This document shows positions 24,346-35,377 of a stretch of 64,000 nt of DNA, one piece after another. The DNA is taken from contig NC_080672.1 in the NCBI RefSeq assembly GCF_030247195.1, positions 391,051,037 to 391,115,036 on the forward strand, given 5' to 3'. The position numbers were made by a program, and so were the translations under genes. Numbering within the stretch: position 1 is the first letter of the stretch; each line of letters opens with the position of its first letter. The notes under the pieces were generated by a model. The model did no database searches, had not been told where the DNA came from, and worked only from the letters and a program-made list of their open reading frames with translations. Origin of the DNA: Topomyia yanbarensis. Lineage: Eukaryota > Arthropoda > Insecta > Diptera > Culicidae.

Positions 24346-26402
24346 TTTTTTTTGTAAATACTCACACAGATTTTCACAGCTCTATATTTCACCACTACCG
24401 TGGCAAAAACAGCCCTAGCAACACTGGATATAAACATGAACCTGCTAATACCGATCGTCATGCTGCGTGCAAGCCACTGCCCTACGTATCTACCATCGTA
24501 ATAGATATGTCTACACTCTGTACAGATCCCGACGTACCGATACAGGATGGACCCAATCAAACTATGCCTAATGTGAAACAATTATGCAGCATTGGTCTCT
24601 CGATTATCACTCGCTCGCTTCAAAATTGTGAGAGCGTGATGAAGAAATTAATATTCATACACCACCGGACGGGTGCTGCTCTGCTGCCTCACCACAGTCC
24701 AGCATGAAATCGTACCACACAATTGACGAGATAAATATTCTTCAATCCTTCTAACCGAGGCATGGTGTAATTGATCGCACCGAGCCAATGCATGAATTGA
24801 ATATATAGTGTAGGTGTTCCATAAAGCGTTGTGGGAAATTAAAGCCCAAATGCAAGTGATTGTTGCCGATGGAGCAGATGGAAAACACCGAGCAGCGTCC
24901 GATCGCCGGATCCAGGGTGGTATTTGTTATTATCAACGGTTGGACAATTTTTAGAAAAGCCAATTGTCGAAGATGGTGACGTTTCTCGAATACCTGAATG
25001 GCAGAAGAAAAGTGAGAATCAAATAGAAATTTAGTAGGTCTGCAGGCATCGGTTGGTAGCATATTCCATAAAGATAGCAGAATAGTCTCGTCCACTCGGT
25101 CGGTCGGTCGAATGAGGGCAATCGAACATCTGAGCTGGGTATTCAAGAGCGCCTCTCGACGGAATGGGGGCACTCAATGGAGGAAGATAGACATTACCAA
25201 TGAAATGGATATGGTAGAAATGGTTTTATACTAGCTGGCATATAGGAGGTCTCCGTTCTCGGGGAAACGGAAGGTTGGAAACCACAGCTGGTGAGCCATA
25301 ACCGACTCCTTACGTATACGTGATTCTCTCGCCTGTGAACGTCAAACGACCAGTGCAGCATGAAATCCCGGTTCCGTTCCTCCTGCCCGTATTAGAAGAA
25401 GCATTTCAAACGGTATGCTGCTTCTGCTTACTGAAGAGAAAAACCGAGCAAAGGAATCAAGCTCTGAACCATTGCCGCCGAGCAAAATAGTAAACGGATT
25501 TGCCTCACGCAGCTGAGATATCTTTAGACGTTACGATGTGTGAAAAGCAAACATTTCGCAAGATTCCGAATCGTCATACATGTGTTTGTGGCCGGCTGCC
25601 TCCGCAAATAGCCAGGAGTGCGATAGATATGCAAAGATCAGCACTTTTAATATGTTAAATAGTGGAAGCTCGGGGGAATTCCTCATAATTTTTTTTTCTA
25701 TCTGGGGAAAAACACGCATATTTAGTAGCCAAAAGCAATAATTTTGTGGTTAGTGTTGCATAATCGTGCGTGGTTGGATGAAGAAATGTATAGTTCATTA
25801 AAAACGGGAAAAAGATATTGTTTTTGTAAGCTCGTTTAAAATTTAATTGTTCCATAAAATCAATTATGCCTCTGGAATAATTAGAATTAGAAAATCGTTG
25901 TTTAATGATGAACTAGCTTGAAAACCCCAAATTAGTTGGGTTGTACGTTTCGATTTCATCTCATCAGTATTAGCCAGTCTACTTGACCACCATATAGCTG
26001 GTAAGTCCAAAGCAAGAAACGCTACTTCTGTTCCCTAAAATGACTGGTAACGAAAAAAATCCTTTAACTTTATAACAGAGTGGAAAGTTTTAAAATAATC
26101 AATGAACGATGAAGTTCAATGGATCGACCTTCGTTTTTACTGCCTTCTTCGATGATGAAAACGTGCAAAGCGGGAAAATAACGACAAAGCTACTTGTTCT
26201 AACGGTTCTACGAAAACGAGTAGCAAAAGTGGCGACTTCCGTTTTCCTATCTGAGTCAGAATTATCAATCTTGCCCATATTGCCACCCAGTCATTTTCAT
26301 TATCGAATTTTGAAGTTAGGCGCATGCTACCTTATTATTCCACCAATTCTTCATCTGACCAATGTCAGACATTTATATGGTCTGAACCATTATAACACCA
26401 TG
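24346..26402. other. Non-coding stretch, no gene recognised
   Basis: Relatively GC-balanced, probably single-copy intron DNA. The longest frame (24078-24707) begins inside the repeat at 23972-24345 and has no motif. Confidence 0.4.
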
Positions 26403-26636
26403 TACAGTAGAGTGACAAAAAACAAAAAAAATTACCCCCATCGGGCCACCCCTAAGTCAAGTCCTAGCCCTGCCAGGAGTGTCTGCTTCAAATTTGAGCC
26501 AGATCGGACAAGTCTAGCTACCGGACCAACGTGGCATTTTCGACAACTTACATGACGAAACCTTTTTAACTCGCATTTCCACCACTAGGTTTATTACTGC
26601 AAATAAAAATAAGAAAAATAATTTGGCAACTTGTCT

Positions 26637-27345
26637 TTTTCCCAAAGGAAAAAATTCAGTAACCAATTTGCGGATAAGGTCACAAGACCTAACTTTGAAA
26701 AGTTGGATTTTATTGTTTCGCGTTCCACTCGTCAGTAACTGAAACCAATTTGCTACCAGGTAGACGATGTATGAAAACTAACACCAAATCGGCGTCAGCC
26801 AGACACTAAATCCAAACAGTTCACACAGCATGTGTGAACGCCTAAAGAAACTGGCTAGTCCCGAGTGATGTCTCGGTTAGCCAAGCTTAGAAGCTCTGGG
26901 TCGCTGACGAGTACATTCAAGTTTTTTTTACGCGGGGGATACAAGCTACGTAAATGCAAACCGCGTAAATTTCAAAATCAGCGTAAATTTGTGAAGCCAC
27001 GTTAATGGAAACCTCGTTAATGAATACCGTATAAATTCGAAAATCCGCATGAATGAAAATCCCGTAAATATAAGAAAATTCAAAAATTCGCGTGAATAAA
27101 AACCGCGTAAATTAAAAAATCCGCGCAAAATTTAAAAATCCGCGTAAAAAACCGCATTAAAAATACAGCGCAAAAAACCGTGTCAAAAAAACCTGACTGT
27201 ATAGGGAAATGAGTTGTCTTTTGACATAAGAGCCAAACGCCTACGGAACACGAAACAGAAAAATCCAACTTTTCAAAGTTAGGTCTTGTGCCCTTTTGCG
27301 TGAATTGGTTAGTCCATTTTTTTTTCTTTGGGAAAGACAGGCTGC
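26637..27345. repeat. Inverted arms around 26.9-27.2 kb
   Basis: 26637-26735 and 27247-27345 are inverted copies, sharing CAAGACCTAACTTTGAAAAG. Separately, 26725-26912 and 27380-27550 are inverted copies that include GTGATGTCTCGGTTAGCCAA, with CTCGTCAG ends. The order implies two overlapping insertions of small inverted-repeat elements, not one simple hairpin. Confidence 0.6.
26914..27199. mobile_element. CGCGTAAA-rich MITE, copy 2, 286 bp, TA target duplication
   Basis: Ends CATTCAAG…TTTACGCGG and the complement of CAGTCAGGTTTTTTTG. TA lies on each side (26912-26913 and 27200-27201). The interior is a string of degenerate CCGCGTAAA/TTCGAAAAT words, as in copy 1 at 21279-23844. Confidence 0.75.
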
Positions 27346-27676
27346 ATACTTGCAAGCGTTGCCTCTCATGCCAAAAAACAGTTTGTTTCTCTATACTCGT
27401 CAGCCACCCAGAGCTTCTGTGCTTGGCTAACCGAGACATCACTCGGAACCAGCCCCTTTGTTTTAGGTGTTCTGTGAACTGTTTGGATTTAGTGTCTAAC
27501 TGACGCCAATTGGCAGCAAGTTGGTGTCAGTTACTGACGAGTGGAACACGAAGATATTTTTATTGCCTATTATCGAAGATTGCAAATCAATTCAACTTCC
27601 TTGGAAGAAGTTACTGAACTTTCCATGAAGCGATGTCAGAGTCAGTTTTGCATGCGGCTTAACAGCAAATAGCGGT

Positions 27677-28057
27677 GAATAATTAATTGATTCCCACAAA
27701 CTTGGAACAGAGACTCCTAATGGGACCAGGAATCCACTCAGCCGATTGATTTTTCAAAAAATCGTATTTTCCCCAATGTTGCGTGCCATTTTCAAATCCA
27801 AGTGTGGCAAGTTCTGATTGAACAAAATTCTCTATAACCTTAATAATATGAGTGTTTTTGGACCGCGCTTGCCAAGTAGATGACGGAAATCGATGATGGA
27901 TGTCATTTTGATGTCCCACACAGCGACTTTCGGTTGAACTTTTTTTATAACCATTAGGGTGACATTTAATTTTGCGATGTTGAAATTTTGTCTGTCACCG
28001 GCCAAAAAATGAATCATGATATCAAATAAACTGGGAGAATTTTGAACGAAATCGGAC
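27677..28057. repeat. Non-coding, with one inverted unit of the ~120-bp family
   Basis: About 27820-27930 reads, on the reverse strand, as a unit of the family seen at 20 kb and 30.6 kb. The sequence just before 28058 (GAACGAAATCGGAC) is the target into which the next element inserted. Confidence 0.5.
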
Positions 28058-28801
28058 CATTTCACTATGGGTCACAGCGGCGGTTTTTTGGTATAAAAAT
28101 CAATAACTCCCAAACCGTTCATTTTAGAGAAATCATGTCTGAGAGAATATTTTCGGGAATAAAATTGGCTTTCTTTAAAAGTTAAATGTAACTAGGGTGG
28201 TCCTCTCAAACATTCTTTTCGAAAAATTATTTTTCGAACTAAATGGTGTAGCAAGGTACTTACTTCAGCAAAGTTGTAGAAAAATGTTTTTCAAGAAACA
28301 TTTTCAAATACATCAAAGTTATAGCACTATCGGTTTTCATGTTATAATTATTTTTATTCTTTAACTTAGGGTGTTTCTGAAAAAGTTAGTTTTTTAACTA
28401 TAACTTTTTAAGTAGTTAGTCTATTTTCATACTCTGTATGAAGAAATTTTAGTACTTTTCATTGCGCATATTTCTGCTGAAAAATGTGAATCGATATCAT
28501 TTTTCGTTATCGAGTTACGATCATTTTTTTAAATAAAAATGATAGTTTTCAATGACCTCTAACTCAGAAGGTTGCAAAAAGTAGTAACTAAATTTGCACT
28601 CTTTTGAAAATGCATAAAAAATACTATCAAATATCTCGAAATCAACTTTTGCTTTTTTGTCCTTCGATGTCAAATATAAACAACAACACCACGAGTCGTG
28701 ACAGTTTAATTGGTATCAATCCCATTTATGTATCGAATCGCAGTAGCCGACGACTGCTTTGATGAACGCGTGTAGTGCTTTGTATTATAAGTTCCGTTAA
28801 A

Positions 28802-29107
28802 ATGGATAAAAGAAAATCATTCGATCTCTGGAAAGTGAGCAAAGGTGAAAATAAAAATAAAATAAATGTTGGGTTTGAGGAAATTATGAGATCATTTGAT
28901 GTGGGAGAAAATGAAAAAAAGAATTTCGCTCGGAATGCAAAAGCGTGTAAAAGGTTTGATCGATTTTGGAAAGACAGTCATCAAATTGAGACGAAAGTGC
29001 TCGATAAAAATTCGAAATATTTTGAGAAACCGTTAACTGTTCCAAAAAATGCACTTCCTCCCAAACCAGCATTCACAGAAATTCGTCGCTTACTCAGAAC
29101 AGAATGA
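28802..29107 (+). CDS. Small lysine-rich protein in the fold-back element, exon 1
   Basis: A 101-codon frame from an ATG, rich in lysine, with the segments SFDLWKVSKGE, FEEIMRSFDVGE and a KRFDRFWKDS-like stretch. I do not recognise the family and it is too short for a transposase. Its TGA stop (29105-29107) is closely followed by a GT at 29111 in an AAGG|GTAATC context. An AG at 29187 would close a 77-base intron. Splicing there keeps the same frame, so the gene looks like a two-exon gene broken by one in-frame stop. Alternatively the 101-residue product is the real one. Confidence 0.5.
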   Translation: MDKRKSFDLWKVSKGENKNKINVGFEEIMRSFDVGENEKKNFARNAKACKRFDRFWKDSHQIETKVLDKNSKYFEKPLTVPKNALPPKPAFTEIRRLLRTE

Positions 29108-29187
29108 AGGGTAATCCTTAATTCATTCGCTTTTTAAAGTAACATGCTCTACATTTTATATTGTTTATATAATGTTCAAAATTATAG

Positions 29188-29346
29188 GCCGTCCAAAAAA
29201 ACGAGTGCTTGAAAAGGAAAAGGAAACTTAATCTTTGGGAAAAGAAACACGGTTCAGATAACTATAGCGACCACGATGCTGATGATGTTGATGATTGTGA
29301 TTATAATAATTATGAGGATGACGATTATAATAAAATAGTTATGTAG
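29188..29346 (+). pseudogene. Probable second exon of the fold-back cargo gene
   Basis: Read in the frame that a 29111-29187 intron would give, this encodes a basic KRKRK patch (possible nuclear localisation signal). A strongly acidic D/N/Y-rich tail follows, ending at a TAG near 29344. An AATAAA polyadenylation-type signal lies at 29355-29360. Basic-then-acidic composition suggests a nuclear protein, but no family is recognised. Whether it is ever translated depends on read-through of, or a different allele at, the TGA at 29105. Confidence 0.4.
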
Positions 29347-30151
29347 AATAGTGAAATAAATATCTGCCTGAGCCTAACGTTTTCAATATTTGTGTACATA
29401 TATTTGATAAGCTCAAAAAATCATTTAAAAACTCGACTTTTTGATCTAGTAAAGCAGGTGCTAAATGGCTATGACCAGGCCCTTAAAAACAGCCGTAAGC
29501 TGATGTCATTTGATCATAATGTTGATGTCAACATTTTTCGCTGAAGGATAAAAAAGCAAAAGTTCATTTTGGGATACTTTATAGTATTTTTTATGCACTT
29601 TCGAAAAAGTACAAATTTAGCTGCTACTTTTTGCAACCTTCTGAGTTAAAGATCATTGAAAACTATCATTTTTATTTAAAAAAAATGATCGTAACCCGAT
29701 AACGAAAAATGATATCGATTCACATTCTTCAGCAGAAATATGCGTAATGAAAAGTACTAAAATTGCTTCATAGAGAGTATGAAGATAGACTTACTACTTA
29801 AAAAGTTATAGTTAAAAAACTGACTTTTTCAGAAACACCCTAGGTTAAAGAAGAAAAATAATTATAGCATGAAAACCGATAATGCTATAACTTTGATGCA
29901 TTTGAAAATGTTACTTGAAAAACATTTTTCTACAACTTTGCTGAAGTAAGTACCTTGCTACACCATTTAGTTCGAAAAATAATTTTTCGAAAAGAATGTT
30001 CGAGAGGACCACCCTAGTTACATTTTACTTTAAAAGAAAGCCAATTTAATTTCCAAAAATATTCTCTCAGACATAATTGCTCTAAAATGAACGGTTTGGG
30101 AGTTATTGATTTTTGTACCGAAAAACCGCCCTTGTGACCCATAGTGCATTT

Positions 30152-30590
30152 CGATGCAATCCTTTCGGTTTCCTTTAAAAAAAAGTTTTTGAAAATATTA
30201 TATTATAAAATCGCTCAGATTTCGGGTGTTTTCTTAAAAAAAGAAAAAAAAATTATTTTTTCATTGACATACAATTTTTTTTTATTTGAATCTTCGTAGT
30301 GTGCTCAGACTCTACCAAGTTTAAAATAATTTCGATCGCTTTAAAATAAGTTTTATATGATTTTTCTTATAGAAGCATTATTTTCCCATATAATATATAT
30401 ATATATAATCGGTTTGGTGCACTTTAATTTCTTTCAAAATTGGTCCAAATTTTTTTAATTTTTTTACCGACGATGGACAAAATTCCAACAACTCAAAAAT
30501 AACTGCCACCCTAAATAATAACCATATCATCACTATATTCTTATATCTACATATATCAATACCATTTCAACATTGTTAAAGTCATAGAAT
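30152..30590. other. AT-rich non-coding stretch with a short TA run
   Basis: Low-complexity A/T sequence with a (TA)n run near 30390-30408. No gene. Confidence 0.4.
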
Positions 30591-30593
30591 ATA

Positions 30594-30690
30594 TTTAAGT
30601 CGGAAGTCGCCATCTGGGACATCAAAACGACGTCACTCATCGATTTCCGTCATCTACTCGTCAAGGCCGTGGGTGTGGTTTTGGATCATG
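30594..30690 (+). repeat. Single unit of the ~120-bp family
   Basis: Contains CGGAAGTCGCCATCTGGGAC, ATCAAAACGACGTCA and GATTTCCGTCATCTACTCGTC, matching the family core. It is in the opposite orientation to the unit at 27820-27930. Confidence 0.6.
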
Positions 30691-33124
30691 ATCAAGTAGG
30701 TATAACGGGTTTTTCAGTTGCTCGGGTAGATCTGATCAAAATGTAACTGGATCATTATTTGGATTTACGGAATGGTTAGAATCGTTTTGTTGAGAAGTAG
30801 AATTCATCGTCTCATCATTCACACAAAAAATGCTGGCTTTCTTGTGACAGGAACGGATCCCTCACCAAGTCAAGATTTATTACGTAAACTTAGCCGTGAA
30901 AATAAACTCGAATCTGCCGAGAACTTTACCGCGAGCAGGATCCTTGTAAAATTCGAGCTTTCGTGTAGGTTTCATCGTCGTCATATATTCGAACCCAAAA
31001 CATGAAGAATTCTTTGAACCAGTAGAACCGTAATATTAGCCATGGAATGTCATGTACACTAAAGGTGAAGTCTGTCGAAATAGGTCAAGTTCCACTATCC
31101 CCACTAACCATCAGTGCTTTTATGGAAGAAAGTTATCTGTATCTATTTATTCATATATTTATTTTAATCCATATCTGCAAACAATTTTCGGCCGGGAACT
31201 GGAAGGTGATAGCTCTACTACATATCCAGCGACCCACTTCAAGAATGCCTGTTCATACACAAACATTCTGAGGTCGGCTTCAGATACAATAAGCCCCGCA
31301 TGAATATATCCACGCATCAATTGGATACGTACCATACATTCACACTGACGCAATTAAAATTGGCATTGCTTGTATTTAGTATGAACATATTTTTTGTATA
31401 AATCAGTACCGTTATGTGTTTAGCTCTTGCGAAAAGTCACATTGTTTAAATTTTCTGCGTCCTCTATTAGATCAACTCACTGCCGATACGATGAGACTTA
31501 AAATGCAAAAATTTAGCTTTAGAAGCTTTAATCAAGCAAACTATCACCATTCACTCGAGAGTACATTCCGGGTGGCGTAAGCCAAGCAAAAAAAACGCAA
31601 ATTGAACACTCATTCAACTCAGCACTCAAATGTACACCAACAATGCTCACTATTTTTTTTATGTTTTACTTAAATTACAATTCCATTGGATGACTATTTT
31701 TATGACAAAGATAATACATTTTGTGTTAAAATTCACTTACACAAGGACTTAAATAAAAAATTAACAGTTTTTACTATATTCCCGAAAAAGTCCAACAATT
31801 GTTTATTTTTATAAGGCCTTACTGTTCAAAATAATATTTCAAATATCATGACTACGACTTTAGTATTCTCTAAAAGATAATCGAATCATCAAAAAGCACC
31901 ACTTTTCCTAGAATGGTATGGTTTTATCCGGTGTATTTTCGAAGTAATTCCAATATTTTCAAAGTAGCTCTGTTACTTTTAATATATTCCAATAACATAA
32001 AAATTAACCAAACTGATCATTATTTTTCCTATAAATTGAAATACTTGCGGTTAATGAGTATAAATATTCCTGGAGACATTGCTAGACTAATGCACAAGTT
32101 CATCTAAATTTAACTATTTCCAAAATTAAATAATTTACCCCCATGTACGAAGTATTGCTAAAAACTGTGAGCGTAGCACTCTGGTAATATGCAATATAGG
32201 GTCAATTGCGTACTAATACAGAACGGGATTAAGGACCAGTGCGCCATGGAATTTAGAACAACGCATCGGATTAATTCTCGATAGTGGTCCGACCCAGGCT
32301 CGAACTTAAGCTCTTTCACTTTTTATTCCTGAAAGCTGACACGTCAATAATACATTTAGCAATGATGGTTAGAGCCACATAAAATGCACAACTGCTGACA
32401 TGACCCGGAACACTGCTAGAGATTCTCACGTTAAAGCTTTTCATGCCCATATTGTTTATAAACAACAAGCTAGAACTTTTGGGTTAGACTAGTTAATGAC
32501 AAAACCTAGAAACACTGATGGTACTTTTACCTAGCTTTCATTTAAGCACAAACAGTTTCCATCTACAAACTGATCTTTTATTCTTACGGGACATTCTTCG
32601 TAAGCAGGGAACACATGTAGTGTTTACCATTTTTGGATGAGTCGTCTATCTGGTGGCCAAATCGGTCTTCATGGATACTGATAATACTAAATCGAAACGC
32701 AAATTCTTTGACTTACCGAAGTTTGGTATTGTACCCTTAGCCTTTTCCTTAGGGAAAAATGCAAATGGTGAATTTCTGTGTTGAAAGTAAACTTATACAG
32801 ATTTGCCTACGCACAAATTATTTGTTTTAAACGAGTTTTACAGTGCACGTTCGTGTTTACCAACTTTTTTGGGGGGAGAAGTTTTCAAACGGTACAGGGA
32901 GGGTCTAAAGCCATTTAGAGTTAAATAAAAAAATGAATTTCTGAGTACGGTGGTCAGTTATTTTCGTCAGCGTCCGTTATCACCTATTTTTAAAAAGTTT
33001 AAAAAGTTGGTAATGCAACTATTTTTTTCAATCTTATTTCAATGCAAATAACTAAGTAGTGTTTATTTTATTATATTCAAAATTGCACATCTTTTGTCGT
33101 GTGTAATTTTAAATGTTCTTTGAT
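30691..33124. other. Non-coding stretch, no gene recognised
   Basis: No frame longer than about 80 codons and no motif I know. Confidence 0.4.
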
Positions 33125-33320
33125 TTAATGGCATTGTAAGGGAACACGTACCCGCTGATTTATGCCAATCGAGCTGACATTTCTTTGGACTGAGCAAACT
33201 AATTTCTTTGTTTGTTTAGTGTTTATTTGACTAACCAGAAAACCAATATACTGGGCATTTAATATGCCTGGGGAATACGCGTGGTCTTGGCTGAGTAGAA
33301 TAATAACTGTTTGAGTCATG
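33125..33320 (+). repeat. Dispersed repeat, mate of 18690-18890
   Basis: See 18690-18890; this copy is in the opposite orientation. The left part ATGGCATTGTAA… and the right part GGCATTTAATATGC…GGCTGAGTAGAATAATAACTG both align. Confidence 0.65.
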
Positions 33321-33479
33321 TACGTTGAGGATTGACAAGAATCGAAAATTAAAAATTTGCGTTAGGCATATCAGCATGGAGAACAAATGTTTTCTTTCGT
33401 ATTCATTGGTTTACTTTAAGTTGATTAAAGCATCAATCAATTATATTAATTGTTCTTATTGTATTGAGTACTTTCTTAT

Positions 33480-33800
33480 GCTTACATGCACTACACACCA
33501 AAAAAATCTGAATTTTATCGTTGACGCAATTCCAAACTTGTCACAATCTAACAAAACCGTAATTGGCGAAACGACGAAATATAACCGTGTTCTGTTTAAT
33601 TTTACATGAAAGATGAACTTTCCATGCGCAGTGCCATAAAATTACACCCTTCAACATTTTAAACAAACGCCACATGTGGAGTCAAATCACGTGATTCTCA
33701 AAATTCAACGACATGTAAAATTAAAATCAACCGTAAAACTAAGTCATTTTTGATGCTCGTATACGTCAGGGTCAGGAGACGTAAATTTACACGACTTTAT
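33480..33800. repeat. Dispersed repeat rich in ACATGTAAA, relative of 51060-51330
   Basis: Shares ACACCAAAAAA, GACATGTAAA, AAAATCA(A)C and TTTTTGATGCTC (or its complement) with 51060-51330. Possibly a MITE pair; I could not fix ends. Confidence 0.45.
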
Positions 33801-34004
33801 CTAGGTGTGTATATTATTAATTGTCATATTAAATATCTCTTCATCAATATAAAAATATTATACCTTTTGATTATTGACGTAAAAGGTGACAAATTATTTT
33901 CTGTTCGTTCTTATTCCCTCACATCTTGTACCTTTTAGTGTCTTGTAATTAGTGCAAAAAACCTGCGTGCATGTTATCGGTTGTATATTGGACATAGGGT
34001 AAAG

Positions 34005-34300
34005 TGATAATTTTTGCTCTATTAGGGACGGTGCTACACTATTCAATTAATTTCTCGGTCTACAATTGATGGGACGCACATAAATTGGTATTAACAAGTT
34101 TGCTTCGTCCCTAAGAACCAATTTATTAACAAAATTAACCTGAAAGCGGTGAAATAATCGTGTTTGAACGCAAAGAAGACTTCAATCGAGTGGCCCAATT
34201 TTCACTCTACCAATTCAGCTAATGCGTTGAACAAAGATGGCAGACGCTGCTCTAACCGAGGGCATTAAATGGGTAGGGTGATAATAGAAACAGGGCGAAA
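34005..34300 (+). repeat. Dispersed repeat, relative of 53085-53935
   Basis: In direct orientation it shares CTATTAGGGA, CTCGGYCTACAA, GTTTGAGCG-like and AATGCGTTGAACAAAGA, then GCTGCTCTAACC and AAATGGGTA with 53085-53935. The distant copy has extra sequence between its first and last parts, so it probably contains an insertion. No coding capacity. Confidence 0.6.
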
Positions 34301-34497
34301 ATAGGCACATAAAGTTAGTCGTTTAGTGCTTATTTTATACCGTTTAAAATGCGCTTCAATTGGCGTAATAAGGCACGCGATAATGATAACATAAGAATCG
34401 CTGAACCTTTTTCAATCGTTCGTGGAGCAAGAAAGCAATACATAATTGTCATTTCATTTAATCTAATAATACCAAACTTTGGTACACTATAAGGTAC

Positions 34498-34979
34498 AAG
34501 TTACCTTTTTTGAGCATGTGTTAGATTTGAACGCTGGGTAGTATGGGTAGGAAAAATTGTGTTCAGCTTTGCCACCAGATTATCCATTTAAACCTTTTAA
34601 AAACTCTGAAAGAAGAATATCAGCCGATTTATTAGATCACAACGATTCAAATCATACAAAATAGCTGCTGGAAAAACTATCGGTTTCGCTAAATGGTGCT
34701 TTTGAAAAAGTGGCTGTGATTTTTTGTCACACTACCACACCGTGTTGGGGTACGCAACACAACATCGCAATGAAAAAATCACAGCCAATTTTTCAAAAGC
34801 ACCATTTAGCTAAGCCGATGGTTTTTCCAGCAGGTATTTTACATGAATTGAATCGTGATGATCTAATAAATCGACTGATATTCTTCTTTTAGAATTTTGA
34901 AAAGGTTTAAATGGATAATCTGGTGGCAAAGTTGAACACAATTTTTCTTACGCACACTACCAAGCCTTGAGGTAACTTG
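34498..34979. mobile_element. Palindromic element, 482 bp
   Basis: The arms 34498-34725 and 34775-34979 are inverted copies starting CAAGTTACC, with long shared runs such as TTTGCCACCAGATTATCC and GGTGCTTTTGAAAAA. The loop is only about 50 bases. No coding capacity; a fold-back MITE. Confidence 0.75.
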
Positions 34980-35099
34980 AGCCATAAATAATACTTGTTT
35001 TACAAAATCTTCAATAACATAGGTGTTAGCATATCCATTTCGACAAATGTCTTGATATATTATAGGTAATTGCTTTTCATTATATTGTAAATCTATTAT

Positions 35100-35215
35100 T
35101 AATTCTCGGCAGCCGGTTGCCCAGAGCAATAAACACATGGTAATACCTCTGAAAGTTGCGTAGATGGTATCACTTATCAAGGTGAATTTAGATTTGAGAA
35201 CCTCTTTACCTCCTC
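35100..35215 (+). repeat. Dispersed repeat, mate of 18120-18215
   Basis: Inverted relative to the 18-kb copy; see that entry. Starts at ATTCTCGGCAGCCGG and ends near GAACCTCTTTACC. Confidence 0.55.
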
Positions 35216-35377
35216 ATCCAACTAAGAAAAACTCCTTCCCGTGACAAATGTGGAAATGGTTCCCATAACAATGTTTGTTACACTAACATTCCCTTCTTTC
35301 CTCGATGATTGTAAGGACGCGACAGGCGCCTTTTTTCGGCATTTCAAAGTATAGAATTCTTGAAATGGACACATTGA

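Larger units (their letters stand above)
26403..27676. mobile_element. Interrupted copy of the 35.4-36.5 kb fold-back family
   Basis: 26403-26635 matches the left arm of the element at 35378-36460, sharing GACAAGTCTAGCTACCGGAC and CCAACGTG. The continuation of that arm (GTCGAAGACTGC to GTCAGTTTTGCATG in the intact copy) appears as a diverged version at 27558-27670. The 0.9 kb in between is a cluster of other inverted-repeat elements, so this copy has been split by later insertions. Confidence 0.65.
28063..30146. mobile_element. 2.1-kb fold-back element with ~600-bp arms and a cargo gene
   Basis: The arms 28063-28658 and 29549-30146 are inverted copies with only scattered differences, starting CACTATGGGTCACA. 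CATTT lies immediately outside both ends (28058-28062 and 30147-30151), so a 5-bp target duplication fits. The 890-bp centre carries a small gene (28802-29107 plus a likely second exon) that does not resemble any transposase I know. Long arms and a non-transposase centre resemble Foldback or long-TIR elements that depend on a helper; the superfamily is undetermined. Confidence 0.85.

Noticed and set aside
24078..24707. 209-codon frame
   Set aside because: Starts inside a dispersed repeat, crosses its end, and shows no domain or splice support.
26109..26555. 148-codon frame
   Set aside because: Runs into the fold-back family copy at 26403 and has no motif.
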